The translations under genes and the position numbers were made by a program. Shown piece after piece: positions 1 to 11,922 of a stretch of DNA of 64,000 nucleotides. This stretch comes from Fomitopsis serialis (Eukaryota > Basidiomycota > Agaricomycetes > Polyporales > Fomitopsidaceae), in NCBI RefSeq assembly GCF_022376445.1, contig NW_025954967.1:434001-498000 (forward strand), read 5' to 3'. Position 1 is the first letter of the stretch. Each line of letters begins with the position of its first letter. The notes below the pieces were generated by a model. The model was given only the letters and a program-made list of their open reading frames with translations. It was not told the DNA's origin and did no database searches.

Positions 1-180
1 CCACACTCCCCAACAGGCTGGCAATGGACGGGCACAGACTGGCCCCATTCAGGGACCTGCTCAAGATGAGTGGGCACGGGCTGGTGATGCCTCCAGGATA
101 GGCTGGCGACACTCCAGGACAGGCTCACTATAAGTGGGGACAGGCTTGCCATGCTCTGGGATGGGCTCACCAGGCACCTG
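1..180. repeat. degenerate minisatellite
   Basis: Short blocks of the type ggctggcaatg, ctccaggaNaggct and gatgggctca recur irregularly about every 25-35 bp. No unit is exact and the array runs off the left edge of the window. The open frames here follow the repeat composition and look like no protein family. Confidence 0.4.
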
Positions 181-479
181 CTGATAAGGTAATTGAGAAA
201 CAGTCTGAGGCAGAGGGCTACTAGTAGGGAGACTTACAATGACTGTAACGGAAACCTCCCACTGAGAGGAGCTCCCATGAACAGGGAGGACAATGTGAGC
301 TGTGACCCATTTGGCCAAAGCAAGGAGGGGGTGTTCGGCCAGTCTGTTGGGAAAGTTTGGAATCCAACCAAGGCACTGGCCTGGAAGGCTGAGCTGTCTG
401 GGTGCTCTTTGACCTTGAACCCCAACTCAAGCATTGTTTGGGTTCAGCTCAGGGAAATGGGCCCCTGAGATGGCCAATA
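181..479. other. no gene recognised
   Basis: Unique-looking sequence between the minisatellite and the first arm fragment. Short overlapping open frames exist on both strands, but none has a recognisable motif or a convincing ATG context. Confidence 0.4.
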
Positions 480-994
480 GCTCCTACTAGAGCCCCATTA
501 AATGCAGAGAAATATTCAAATACATACCCATGTATTGCTTCTCCATGGCATGCTCCTCGTATACTGATGGGAGTGCCCAGAATAGGTATCATACTGGCCA
601 TGAGAAGTGATACTGAGGCATATGGGCAGATCTTTGTGTGCATACTTGCTAGAGAGTTCTGCAAGTATGAGAGGCTCCGTGAAGTAAGGCATACCAGACA
701 TCCAAAACTGCCATTATGGTTAGTCCCCTGCCCCTTTGGGAAGTTAGTCATGGATGGCCTGGACAAATAGCAGCAAAATCCGAGAAAAATCAGGGAGTAC
801 CATGGATGTATATTGGATTCCCTATTGAGGCTACATATGGCAGAAAAGCTATGATAGTGCAGAGCTTCCCATGATACAAACCACTTGTTCAGTGAGTCTT
901 GGTCCATCTTGTAAGCACCAGTATCACCCTCAACTCTCAGGGACTGGCAACCCCAAACAGGATCCTAGGCCATTATGTTTAGTTCAACTGTTCA
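480..994 (+). repeat. arm fragment (copy a)
   Basis: This stretch aligns by eye, in the same orientation, with about 31020-31553 inside the full-length arm. Shared blocks include the opening ctcctactagagccccatta, the tggcctggacaaatagcagg block and the closing ggatcctaggc...gttcaac block. It ends exactly where the LTR at 995 begins. It is a partial arm copy, not joined in the expected order to the arm sequence after the LTR. Confidence 0.75.
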
Positions 995-1437
995 TGTTGA
1001 GCTCAGAAGTTATTCCGCATTTCTGTGAATTATTCTGAGCTCCATTGCCCTGTCCAAGTCATGGAATGTGTCCTGGTGTGTTCTCCTTTATTCTACATGG
1101 ACGTCATCACTATACCCGTGTGCATACTGTACTTTTTCCGACGTCATTCCCTTCAGTCTACCATTTTCCATAATGTTTGCATCTTCAGGGATTTGAACCC
1201 CTGCACTCATCCGATTTTTCACTGCTTCATTGATTTCGACTTTGTGGCTGTTTCTACTGTACAGTTATGGTCGCCTTACGTAACGCACACCGTAGACAGT
1301 CCGCCTTGTCGAGCTCTAAGTCCCTAAGACTTTACAGAGCTTGACTTAGGTGTGTATCTTTGTTTCCTGAATATAAAAGACTTTACAGAGCTCGACTTAG
1401 GCCTTTGGAATTGCTCTGAGGCGCACTGCAGCCAACA
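995..1437 (+). mobile_element. LTR of a Ty1/copia-type element, with internal duplication
   Basis: It starts TGTTGAGCTC and ends GGCCAACA-like (TG...CA) and matches the LTR at 17499-17890 through its length. It is 443 bp against 392 bp. The extra 51 bp near the 3' end is an internal duplication: the gactttacagagct block occurs twice, separated by tgtgtatctttgtttcctg. The 5-bp flanks (gttca and agtat) do not match, so no target-site duplication is visible and the copy is probably rearranged or recombinant. It separates two arm segments that are not adjacent in the full arm. Confidence 0.85.
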
Positions 1438-1741
1438 AGTATGAAATTTCAGACTCCCAGACAACACAACTTGCACCAACAGATACAAACAAATGCAGTG
1501 GTTAAGCACTCTGTTATGGATATGAGGGCCATGAAATGCCTTAGCTGTTCCCTCAATAAGGAAACTGGTGAACATATCATGTGACTGGCAGCTTGGTGGT
1601 AGGGCCAATATAGTCTCAGCTAGTAACAAATCATAGTATACATAGTATGCTCATCTGATAGCCCTTCATTCAGAGAGTATACAGAAATTCTACTGAGTAT
1701 ATACAATCACTGGCTCACCCAGGACATGCAAAATATTAAAA

Positions 1742-2104
1742 ATGCACATGTGCCTCTGCAGACTCAAAGTGCCTGTTTATGACTCAAATATGGTCCATGT
1801 GTACACTGTAATGTATATGTGTGATTTAGACATTGTGGACTACTCAGTAGCTTCTGTAATACAGGTAATAAGGACTATAATGGGTAATCTGAGCATCTTT
1901 TGCCATAATCTGGCCCTTGTATACAATATAATGGTGACCATTGCAGCTCACAGCAATCCTACACTTGTCTTTGATGTGTCTGTATATTTCATAGATTTTC
2001 TGCATTTTTCTGAGCCCTACATGCCCCTGTTTGTGTATGATTCCTCTTTGGGAAGGTCACATACTCCATATGGTAATTATCCACTGGCTTTCTCTTGCAC
2101 ATAG
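1742..2104 (+). CDS. small arm ORF, 120 codons, copy b
   Basis: An ATG-initiated frame starting MHMCLCRL and ending in TAG. It corresponds to the 126-codon ORFs at 29176-29556 and 45517-45897, with an identical core around FDVSVYFIDFLHFSEPYMP. The predicted protein is hydrophobic, rich in Met, Tyr and Val, with no signal peptide or domain I recognise. Openness in three copies could reflect function or simply shared recent ancestry. Amino-acid changes against the other copies are frequent in the first half, which argues against strong protein-level selection. Confidence 0.25.
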   Translation: MHMCLCRLKVPVYDSNMVHVYTVMYMCDLDIVDYSVASVIQVIRTIMGNLSIFCHNLALVYNIMVTIAAHSNPTLVFDVSVYFIDFLHFSEPYMPLFVYDSSLGRSHTPYGNYPLAFSCT

Positions 2105-3516
2105 ACACAGACTAGGTATACATATATGCATCTGTAATTACACTATCATCTTATGGGGATGTGCACTACATGAGTAGTTCCTAGTGTGAAGTAGAAGGCC
2201 TATATAAATCAGCTCACTGAGGTAACAGCAACAATCTTACCAGGTTATTGAGAATGGTATCTGATGTCAAACTCAGGGCATAGACAGCTTCAATCACACT
2301 GCCTGGGCCATTTCAAAATTTCCTGATTTTTCCGCTTTTTTGTGGGTCTAAACAAGCCCATATAAGCACAGTAACAGTGCTCACTTACATCGCTTACTAA
2401 GTGCCCCGTTAAGCGCCCAGATGCTGTTCGGAGGTGCATCTGTGCGGACAACACCAAGCTGCTCTGATTGGTGCATCTAGCCCTTTTCTATCCTAATCAG
2501 GCAGGCTGCCGAGGTTTTGGGCTGAGTTTGAATCTCAGCCACAGGCTCATTAGTGGCACTGTATCTCCTGCACTGTGGCCTCAATAAAATGCGATAAATC
2601 CCCCAAATATTCCACAAGATAGGTATGATGTCATAGAGTCTGTAACTGCTGTGACTTGCCTATTACCTTCAGTGGTTATGGCACAATTCACACAATCAAA
2701 ACACACACAAATGCCTCTGTGCACATGGTTGCATCCCTTTTCACCCTCAAAGTGACTATTTTGAAGCCTGTAGACCACCCATAGATTATGTATGTCATGT
2801 CTTTATGACATCTGAAGCCTGCCATAAAGGGTCGCTAACCTTCCCCAAATGGTAATTTCAATGCAGCTGCTCAGTCTGGGCTCAGAAAATGCAGATAAAA
2901 CCAGGGAAAACTTTGTGCAACTGGACTCAGTTGTAGTACCTGCTGTATGTAAGAAATTGATCCAGTATAGCACCCCCAGAGGCTATGACCAGTATGGCTT
3001 GCCCCTACCTCTGTAGACATGATTGGGTAGCATTTGACTGGGATACACTGACTGAGCTCCAACCAACTGTTATAGATATCATAAGCTCACCTCATAGCCC
3101 TTCATTCATAGTGTCTATCATAGTTTCTTGAGAGAAGTGGTTGAATGAGTAGCAAAATGCTAATATAAAAAACAGAAGTGACTCTGTGAATATGAATGTG
3201 TTCTGTTGCATCTGAAACACATGACAGATGTCCTGTATGGCCAAGTGTATAGTTTCCAACACATTGATGTCTCTGAAACATGCACAGCAGTACTACAAAT
3301 GGAGAAATATTGTCATAGCAAGTATGTGTTGATGTCCCAGCACTGAATAACTATACAGGACAATCCTCTCTACCTGTGAATATGCTCCACAGATCTCCTG
3401 GAATATTATCCCATTTTACTGCATTTTTCTGGGCCCAAAACAACTCAGATTTGCTGCAGTAACAGGGTGCACTTACATCACTTACTTAGCGCCCATTTAA
3501 GCGCCCATTGCCGAAG

Positions 3517-3560
3517 CGGAGTCATTGACTGGCCGGAATTCTGGCCTGTCGACGACTCCG
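3517..3560. repeat. decayed copy of the 44-bp palindrome
   Basis: Centred on GGAATT at 3538/3539. It corresponds to the perfect palindrome at 30847-30890, with changes mostly of CpG to TpG or CpA type (gtcattgact in place of gtcgtcgaca). It is flanked by the same gccgaagc and gtcactcaaa sequences as the other copies. Confidence 0.7.
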
Positions 3561-4870
3561 GTCACTCAAAAGGGATTTTGGAGCACTCCCATTGGCTAGA
3601 ATGATGACAATGATTCCCCTTTAAAGTAATCTTTCAATCTCAGCTCTTCATGCCGAGTTTTTTGATGGCTTTAAGCCACACTAACTGAGCTCTTACTAGA
3701 GCCCCATTAAATGCGGAAAAAGCTGAAAATATTGCCTCTCCATGGCATGCTCCTTAGTCACTGGCAGGGGTGTCCAGATTAGGTATTCCTCTTCTGTCTC
3801 ACAGTGCTAACCTTGGCAAGTGATACTGAGGCATGTGAGTAGATCTTTGTGTGCATACTTACTGGAGAGCTCCACAGGTATGATGGGGTCTATGAAGTAG
3901 ACACATAAAATTGCCATATACAAATAGTCCCCTGCCCATTTTGGAAGCTGGTCATGAATGGCCTCTGCAGTACTTAATAAATAGCAGGAAAATAAAAATA
4001 AAAATGAGATAGCACAATGGATTCATATTGTATTGACTATTGAGGCTGTCATATGGAAGAACACTTGTAGTGAGGCAGACTTTCCCATGTACAGCCTGAT
4101 ATTAGCAACTCTTTCAGAGAGTATCCTGAAATGCATGTCCTTGGTCCATCTTCAAGTTGCAAGCACTGGTATCACCTGGCATTCTCAGGGGCTGGCAACT
4201 CCAAACAGGACTCTGGGCTGTTCCAATTGTTGCAGCAGGCCCTTTCCTGCCCTGATCAGGCAGGCTGCCAAGTTTTGGAGCTGACTTTAAATCCCAGCCA
4301 CAAGCTCATCAACGACACTGCCTTTGCTGTGCTGTGGCCTCCCATAAATGTGAGCAAATTTGGAAATATTTCCAGTAAAATATATGATGTCATAGAGTTT
4401 GTACATGTGGCTTTTCATAGATTCAGATTCATAAAATTATGGTACCATTCACAAAGCAGAAAAATGCAATATGCCTCTACACACATTGGTTCTTTTTGGA
4501 TTGTTTGTATTCCTTGCAACACTTACCAAGTGCATCTGACACCTGCTGTCTGTGGTAGCTGACCTTCTGAAATGGAAAGTCTGATTTCACTTGCTGAGTA
4601 TGGGCTCATAAAATGCAGATCCAACAAGGAAGTTGGTATGATTCTACTCACTTTATACTGCTAGCTCTATCTTGCAATTGGCTTCTCTTCCAAAATCATT
4701 GGGTAGAATGTAATCACTAATCAGTGAATACCTGTTGCCCTTGCACATGACTCTGCATGGCAGGTCTCTTGTTAATTGGCATGACATTGAATTCTGGAAT
4801 GCAGGCTGTCTGATCCTGGTAAGTGATGCAGCGGCATTGTGCAGGTTATGTTATTATAGGTAAACATGAC

Positions 4871-5351
4871 TAAACAACATCAAAAGGACCTGATGAGGCA
4901 TATAAGCTGAAAGGGTCATGCTGTGGATCCCCACTGTGCTCTTGTAAGTTGTCCCTTGGCTTCTACCACAACCTCCTCAGTCTAATGCCGCTTTGCGGCA
5001 TGTTCAGGTGATGAAACCACCTAAATCATCCATTAGCAAACAAGGAGAATGCATGCTGCATTGTCAAGGAAACAATGTTCTGAGCCATAGCAGGTTACTT
5101 TGCAGAAGCAGAGCCATCGGTGCACAAGGGTGTCCGTCACAAGTGAGTGCAAAGATGACTTAGGTTAACTTGACAAGATGCTAGTCTGTGTGGACAGATG
5201 CACTGTACTTGATCCCAGTGGTATACACAAGAAACACATTGATGATGGTGCCAACAGCAACAACACAACAGATCAACACAACAGAAATTGTCCCAGTGAT
5301 GAGCAAACACAACGGCATGGAGGGAAGACAAAAATGAGCAGAAAACACAAC
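4871..5351. other. no gene recognised
   Basis: AT-rich sequence beyond the recognisable end of arm copy b. It contains CA-rich runs such as caacaacacaacag near 5260 but no supported gene or repeat boundary. Confidence 0.35.
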
Positions 5352-5680
5352 TCAAGGCTTCCCCTTCCGCTTAACCCTCTGCGGCCTCTTACCCTTTGCC
5401 ATTGCAGTCTGCTTGCCTGTCAAATGGGACAAAGGGTGTGCACCCTCTACGTATTCTTCATTGGCTTCATCCTACTTCTCGACTGACTCATCTTCATCTT
5501 CAATGTCTCATAGCGTGACGAGGAGGGAGGTGGACTACATGAATTCCAGAAGGTGTCCAGGTGACATCTCTTTGCATTGTCATGAATAGAAGGTTCAGCA
5601 GGTTTTGCTTGCTTACGCCTCTGAGTGTCCTCCTTCCCCCAGTTAAATGCATTGTTCTCGTCCACATCATGCCACACTTT
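5352..5680 (-). pseudogene. 3' end of an unidentified gene (relic)
   Basis: On the minus strand, the frame ending at the stop at 5352-5354 reads an acidic run (DIEDEDESVEK), an in-frame TAG, more acidic sequence, and a very basic tail (KGKRPQRVKRKGKP) resembling a nuclear localisation signal. Upstream, in another frame, coding-like sequence (KRKVWHDVDENNAFNWGKED) continues to about 5680. I do not recognise the family. The stop and the frame change indicate a dead fragment. It could belong with the minus-strand relic at 6090-7128. Confidence 0.3.
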
Positions 5681-5909
5681 CCTTTTTTGTCCACCTTCCT
5701 AATGTGTTGCATCCTATACTCCCTGCACGAGCACACCATCCTTTCGTTATTCTTACAAACCTCACCTCATGACGTGAAAATTGACTATCTGTTATGTATA
5801 TAAGACCCTACGTTGTACAGCTCACCTTAGTGTACCTTTGGAGACCAATCCAGTCTTATAACCTGTGTGGACCATTGCATGCTTCTCCCCCTTGTATCGT
5901 CACCACCTG

Positions 5910-6050
5910 CCTCTTCAGGTGTGTGAACGCTACAATCAAAAGGATTGGGTCTCACGGCTGCCTGTGATCGAATTTGCACTTAACTTGGCCCATTCGGAAA
6001 GCACAGGCTACACACCATTCTTCCTTAACGGGTACGAGATCTTTGTACAG
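5910..6050 (+). pseudogene. Ty3/gypsy integrase fragment
   Basis: The frame reads a segment containing DWVSRLPVIEFALN and then STGYTPFFLNGY. These match the catalytic-core C-terminal part of fungal Ty3/gypsy integrases, whose usual form is dWvd.Lp..EfAiN...hsStg.sPF.l. Only about 45 codons are recognisable. No RT, RNase H or LTR lies nearby, so this is a short fragment. Sequence after about 6050 switches to coding-like sequence on the opposite strand. Confidence 0.65.
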
Positions 6051-6089
6051 CTGTGGGCACAGGATCAGCAATGCCCGTATCAGTTCAGC

Positions 6090-7128
6090 TTGTATGACTC
6101 CGTGACGGGCATCACTGAGCTCAGAGGTCTTTGGAACATCTGGCTGCCCCTGAGATACCACTGGCAATGGTGAGCCTCGGCAGTGAGCTGTGCACCTTGA
6201 GCTTCAACTATTTCAGGAAGGGGATCTTCCACCTGATGGAGAACATTGAGGGTGGGGCACTCAGACAACTTCTGCCATTCTTCAAAGCCCATGCCATGGA
6301 ACATGCCAGCAGTGTAAGCCCCTGTGGAAATGGTGACCTTGCAAGCAGTGTGCATCACATCTAGGCAAAAAAGCAGCCAGCTCATCCTGCCCATTGTACT
6401 TGGGCAGCAGACACTAATTAACATATGTTAGTGATGAGATACAAACAGGGGCCTTGGGACTCACCACACCGTGCCCCTTCCCAATATACTCTTCTGGGCC
6501 CCAATGATTACAGACCCCCTCATGAAGCTTGTTGAGGTCATCATCCCTGTGGAAAAGATACAGCTCAGCAGAGACCTTTCTGAGCAAGATTTCAAGCCCG
6601 TGCAAGACACCACTGAAGAGGATGTGACTTTCATCATCTGGTGAGGGGATAAACTTGTAGTCCAGCAGACTCTGGTCCATGTTCTTGAAGTTTGGTACCA
6701 CCAAAGTGGTGCAGGCACTCTCATTGATGTTGATAATGATCCAAATGACTTTTTGGTACACTTTTCGACTGTCTTCCAATCCCTCAGTGCAATTGTTCTT
6801 GACCTGTGACATGTGAACATGAGCTATCAGGCCCCAATGAACAATTTCCCACCTTCTCAAACACATCTTCCATAGTCTCACAAACACACACCTCAAACTC
6901 TATGATGTCAACATTTGTATTGTGAACCTCTCCATCAGACATGTACACATTGCATGGTGGATTGATACGGATTGATGTCACAAGATCTGGGATCTTGAAT
7001 TGCATGTGTCCGTCACTGCAGAGGATGCCTAATGTATGTCCACCATCTAGGACTAACTGCAGGGAGCTCAATTTCATACAAGGCTGTACTTCCTTTGCAA
7101 CCCGCAGCATCAACACTGTGAATTGCAT
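6090..7128 (-). pseudogene. multi-exon gene relic, unknown family
   Basis: On the minus strand at least three coding-like blocks can be joined by plausible introns. One ends VFEK before a GT...cacag intron; the next starts VKNNCTEGLEDSRKVYQ and runs through FIPSPDDESHILFSG to EEYIGKGHG; a further one contains GAYTAGMFHGMGFEEWQKL and ends near 6090. I recognise no domain. No start codon is evident and the 3' end runs into the gypsy fragment, so it is probably incomplete. It may be a host gene captured or truncated by repeats. Confidence 0.35.
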
Positions 7129-8187
7129 CCTGGTGAAGGGGGCTTGTCCTGGTCATCACCAGCTCTGAATCATCTGTATTGTACTCAAAGGTTGATTGAG
7201 GATAAGTTGAGCTGTCATAAGAATGGTAAACCTTTGAAGATGTACAAGATTGCTTGCAAGACAGGGTGATAGTCACCCAGGTGTTACAGGAGCTCCTCCC
7301 ACCCTTCAAGCTGAGATTTGGTGACCTGGTACATGCATAACATCATTAGACAACACAAGCAACCTTAAGAAAGGACAGCCTACAGTGCGCTTAGCCTGAA
7401 TGTAAGGGAAGGTTGTGAAGAGCCTGTCCGGTGCATACGGCACTGTACAGTTGTCTCAACTAGTAGTTGCTGTCTCCGTGGTAGACCTCCGAAGTAATAT
7501 TGCTCCAGACCTCGCAACTACGTCTGTGGCGCATGTTGATATTGATTCTGCATGTGCCACTGCAAAGTGGTGGATGGGATGGAAGGTGACTCACCTGTTG
7601 TGCACGCATGACAACACAAAGCTGTAGGCTGAGCGGAGGAAGCAGGAATAGGGTACCACCCCTCGCAGTGGGCTCCAGTTGTGTAGCTTGAGTGCATCTT
7701 GCTCCTGGGCACAATGTTCAAGGGGCAGGACAATCTGTTGCTTCAGGGATGGAAGTGACATGGGTGGAAAGGGGAAGATGTACGATGATGGAGGGGATGA
7801 GTGCCAATGACAGACCTCGTAATATGCCTATTGCTTGCTGTCCTTGTCTTCAGTTCTCCAACTTGAAGCCTCCTCTTGTGTGTGCTCCTGGCTGATTCTG
7901 CTGTCTCCTCTGAGTCACTTTGTCTGGGCTCTGTATCCTTGTCCTTATTCTCGTCCTTCTGTAAACACTATGCTCATTCCTCAGTCACTGAACTCATTCT
8001 GCGGTATCTCGGACCTCATTCCGTATTTGCTGTGCTTGTTCTGCTGGTTGCTAGGCTCATTCCGTGAGTCTGTGGCACTGATTCTTGATAGCCTGAGTCA
8101 GTCAACATTGACCAACCCAGGGAGGCACTCCCAGCTCCAGAAAATATGATGAGAACACTGTGAGCTAGGCTTGCAGTTGTCTAGAAT
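7129..8187. other. no supported gene; acidic coding-like stretch
   Basis: No complete gene is visible. On the minus strand between about 7840 and 7975 one frame reads a charged, low-complexity stretch (DENKDKDTEPRQSDSEETAE) typical of disordered protein regions. The stretch before it is interrupted by stops. It may be another gene relic. Confidence 0.3.
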
Positions 8188-8690
8188 ATGATCCCTGAGG
8201 TACGAAGGAATGGTTCTTATGACTGGAGAGAATGTAATGCTTAGCATGGAGCCCAATGCAGAAGGTTTTTCCCACAGTGCATGTGACTGTTTGAGCGCCA
8301 GATAACCAAAGATAAGTAGCACTTACTATGCCATCATTAGCTGTGTTTCAAATTTCAGACTCCCAGACGACGCAACTTGCACCAACATACCCAAACAAAT
8401 GCTGTGGCTGACAATTACGATCCCTGAGGTACGAAGGAATCGTTCTTATGACTGGAGAGAATGTAACGCTTAGCATGGAGCCCAATGTGGCAGGTTTTTC
8501 CCACAGTGCATGTGACTGTTTGAGCGCCAGATAATCAAAGATAAGTAACACTTACTATGCTTACATTAGCTGAGTTTCAAATTTCAGGCTCCCAGACGAT
8601 GCGACTTGCACCAACACCTGCAAACAAATGCTGTGGCTGACAATTCCGACTCCTGTAACGTCTAGCTTGGAGCCCAATATGGAAAGTGGT
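8188..8690. repeat. 229-bp tandem repeat of arm-terminus-like sequence, about 2.3 copies
   Basis: GATCCCTGAGGTACGAAGG begins at 8190 and again at 8419, a period of 229 bp. Each unit continues with ttcttatgactggagagaatg, cacagtgcatgtgactg, cagactcccagacga and cttgcaccaaca. A third, internally deleted unit follows from about 8640. The start of the unit matches the outer terminus of the long arm (28686, 46387) while the rest is diverged, so this is a related family or an older end duplication. Confidence 0.8.
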
Positions 8691-11647
8691 GAGCATGGCA
8701 TGTGACCTCACCAGCGACACTGGGCTCCAATAGAATCAATCACTTTTTGCAACAGTAAGCACCCACAAATGGGTATGGCAATTATATAGTCAACTTGTAG
8801 CCCTTGTTTCATAGTCTACAGTAATATTGTTGGGCCCCAGTAGTGGCTAGTTAGGCCAGAAAATGCAAAATACAAAAAAGCACAAGAGACTTTGCAGAAT
8901 TCAAACTGCTCATTTTCACCCTAGATATGTAGCACATGACCCATACAGTATAGCCATGTGTGTCAGACATCATGAAAATGCCTTATGGTGCCACAACAGA
9001 GCTCAGAATGGGCAAGGACTGCTATTTCATGCTTGCACATGGTATTATTGCTTACCTTCCATATATGGTAACATAATGTAAACATCACAGGCCTCAGCAA
9101 CATGCCATAGTACTCTATGAATATCTTCTGATTTATCTGCTATTTATGGAACACCAGACATTCACTTCAGTGAGAATTACTGGATTTGGAAGGTTACTCA
9201 CCATTTAAAGCAATGTGGGCTTTTGTGATACTTCTTGTCCAAAAGCCCTCCCACAACTTGCCTGGAATGTGTATTTTCCTGGATAACATTAGTTACAGAT
9301 CACAGGTATACTACATACCTCTGTTGCACTAAAAAAGGCACAATGGCCACTGTGTCTAGCCAGTCACATGATCCATGACGTGGGGTCGCAGCACTCGCAG
9401 CAGTGTTTTACCACTGCAAGTGCTGGAGAACATCCAATTGACTGGGAGATACATTCCTGGAATGTGTTCTGGGAATGCCCCTGTGGAACACCCCTAGGAA
9501 CACTGGTCACAGAGTGACAGAGGGCAAAGTGTACGTAGCAGCCTATGTCATAAGCAGGTATTTCCTGATCTGGAAGTCACCATGTATACTTAGAATGCTT
9601 ATTACACTGACTCTGTCACACATTTGTACAACTGTAAGAACTTGTGGTCTTGATTCTGCTGTAGATAAATGCAAGCTAGTGGCTCTACGTTCATGCAGAC
9701 ACAGCCATGTGTGTGCTCCTAATAGGTCTGATATATATTTACAATCACAACACAGTGGTTCTACTATTTTCCGCAGCATCTGCCTTATATAGCACACTGA
9801 ATCAATGAGTGTAGGAATGTATACTGTTCTAATTGTTTTTAATACAAGCACAGAGCAGACAAACACAATGATTGAGAAAATCACAAATGCCTATAGCTAT
9901 GGAAAGATGCAAATATGCCAGTTGCCTGAACTGATGCAATCATGCACTCTGAATATTCCATCATTTTTACAGTATTTACTAGGCACACAAAGCACTTCCC
10001 AGTGTGAAATTACCAATTGGGAGGGGACCTGCCATATGTAGTAATCCTGATTCAAGTTGTGTGATAGCTCCTGCTTCACTGGCACAGACCCTCCCATAAT
10101 TTACCTAGCCTTCATAGTTCCTTATGCATGGAACAAAGCATGAACATGTGCAGGATATTCATTCTGAGGCCACATAACCTCCTTGTGTAGGCTCAGAGAA
10201 GCCCCAAACACCCCAGAAAATCAGTGAGGTACTATATATGTGGTAATTGTGCTCACCCAAAGCTCTGGCAACACTTTGCACCATAAGTACCATACTCTTG
10301 TATGGGACCACAGTTCATTGTGCAAGACTCTTGCAAACTGCCTGATGCTGTGCAAGAAAACATTGATGATATAAATTCTTATTTACAGGTTCTTGCTCTC
10401 CATTGAATATCCATAATCATGCCTGTGACACAGGTCATGAATTAGGAAACTTTGACATTAACATAGCTTTGACAATCTGTGGATACCCTCATTTGTTAGC
10501 ACTGTGAACTCCTCAGTATAAATTATGAGGCAACAACATCAGGTTCCCACCTAATGCATTTAGCCAGAATGTTGTTACCTATATCTGTATTGACGGTAAC
10601 ATGCTATGGAATGATGTCAGGCTATGGGACCAGGAGAGGAATGCAGATGAGCACTCCTGTATACTGCATCTAGAAGGTTGCAGCTATACATGACACATGT
10701 GACTTCCTGCTTTTCCACAGCATGAGCTATAGTTCATGAAAAGGCATCATGAGTGTAACAAACTCAGCATAGTTGGCCTAAACAGACTCTGACATTGGGA
10801 GGTCTAAGCCAATGTAGTATCACTTTGTAGGGAAGTATATGACCTACTCAGTTCAAATGATACAATTGATTCTGATCATGGTCAATATTGACTCAATTTA
10901 ACAGTCCCTATACAAATTCCATACAAAGTTTCCCAATAGTAAAGGAGTATTATTGTTCAGTGTTTTGAGACAGTACATAATGTCCCAAACATGGTGAAAC
11001 AGGGCAGCTCAGCTACAGTTGGGCAAGAACAAGTCTGCAACCACACATATCATTGGGTAATGACTATGCAGAGATATTGGCATAGCTATCTATGATCAAT
11101 GAAAATCTCTGATCAAGAAACATGCACATTATGGATTCTCTAGGATACTCAATATTCAAGATTCAATGCTCTTGTGTCTTGTGTCACTGCAATGAGGATG
11201 GTGAGCAAGTACCTCTGTGACTACTATAATACTGCCTGATGATTTCAACTTGGCCTGTGTGAGGGTATTGTTATTGTCACAGTTTGACAACTGCTTGGTA
11301 AAGCTTGGAAGTTAGCCTCACAGACTAGTATATATCAATGCATTTGATAAGTGAGATTAAGCAATGACTTCATGAGCTAGAAGACAGACAACTTGAATAC
11401 AACTGGGAATGTATTGCCATGCATGGCCCACTCCTATCCTTGGCAGCAACATTTCCCTTGACATGTTATCATAAAATGTCAGCTACTCATGCTGGGTTCT
11501 TTGATGGTATATGGAAAGTGGTAAAATAACACTGTAGACCCAGGAGTGAACATGTGTGCCAGTTGAACAGCATTGAATATATCATGGGAGGGTCTAAGAA
11601 GCAGGTATTATTACAGATGGTGCATTGTGGTAGTTTTTGGTGGAGTA
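8691..11647. other. AT-rich, CpG-poor DNA without a recognisable gene
   Basis: Nearly 3 kb with CpG almost absent and no frame I can support. A block at about 11455-11590 (ttatcataaaatgtcagcta, then gtgaacatgtgtg) matches about 32935-33050 inside the arm and its inverted partner near 41400-41480. Part of this region is therefore probably a diverged relative of the arm. Confidence 0.45.
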
Positions 11648-11922
11648 CTGCAGATTAAAATTCAAAGTGGCAGTCACGCATCACAGGCCCTGTCGCCACA
11701 CCGGCGGCGCTGCGTTGTCACTGGTCACATTCGAGCCCACCGGATGTGAGAAACCTACGATGTCACAAATTCTTGCCACCTGCGGCGCTGTTTGACCAAA
11801 ATCCCGCTGCCCTGCTGCCCAAGTGGCCTGTGTCACAGGTCATCAATGCTTGCACCGCACTGCCCGAGTGTCGCGGGGCCGTCACACATCACACCCACAC
11901 CGCTTTGAATTTTAATCTACAG
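11648..11922. mobile_element. 275-bp MITE-like element with TIRs and TA duplication
   Basis: The left end reads CTGCAGATTAAAATTCAAAG and the right end, reverse-complemented, CTGTAGATTAAAATTCAAAG, so the first 20 bases differ once and similarity continues a few bases. Both ends are flanked by TA (11646-11647 and 11923-11924), as for Tc1/mariner-type insertions. The interior is GC-rich (ccggcggcgctgcg) and carries no ORF of note, so it is non-autonomous. Confidence 0.85.

Larger units (their letters stand above)
1438..4870 (+). repeat. arm copy b (partial)
   Basis: Colinear with about 28848-32230 of the full-length arm in the same orientation, but without the outermost 160 bp (the TTACG terminus), which is replaced by the LTR. 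It contains a 120-codon ORF (1742-2104) homologous to the 126-codon ORFs at 29176 and 45517, a CGCTTACTAAG site near 2388, and a decayed copy of the 44-bp palindrome at 3517-3560. CpG is rare and TpG/CpA common. The end near 4870 is approximate because similarity fades. Confidence 0.75.

Noticed and set aside
8188..8690. possible CRISPR-like array
   Set aside because: Eukaryotic context, two to three long units with no unique spacers; it is a simple tandem duplication of a transposon end.
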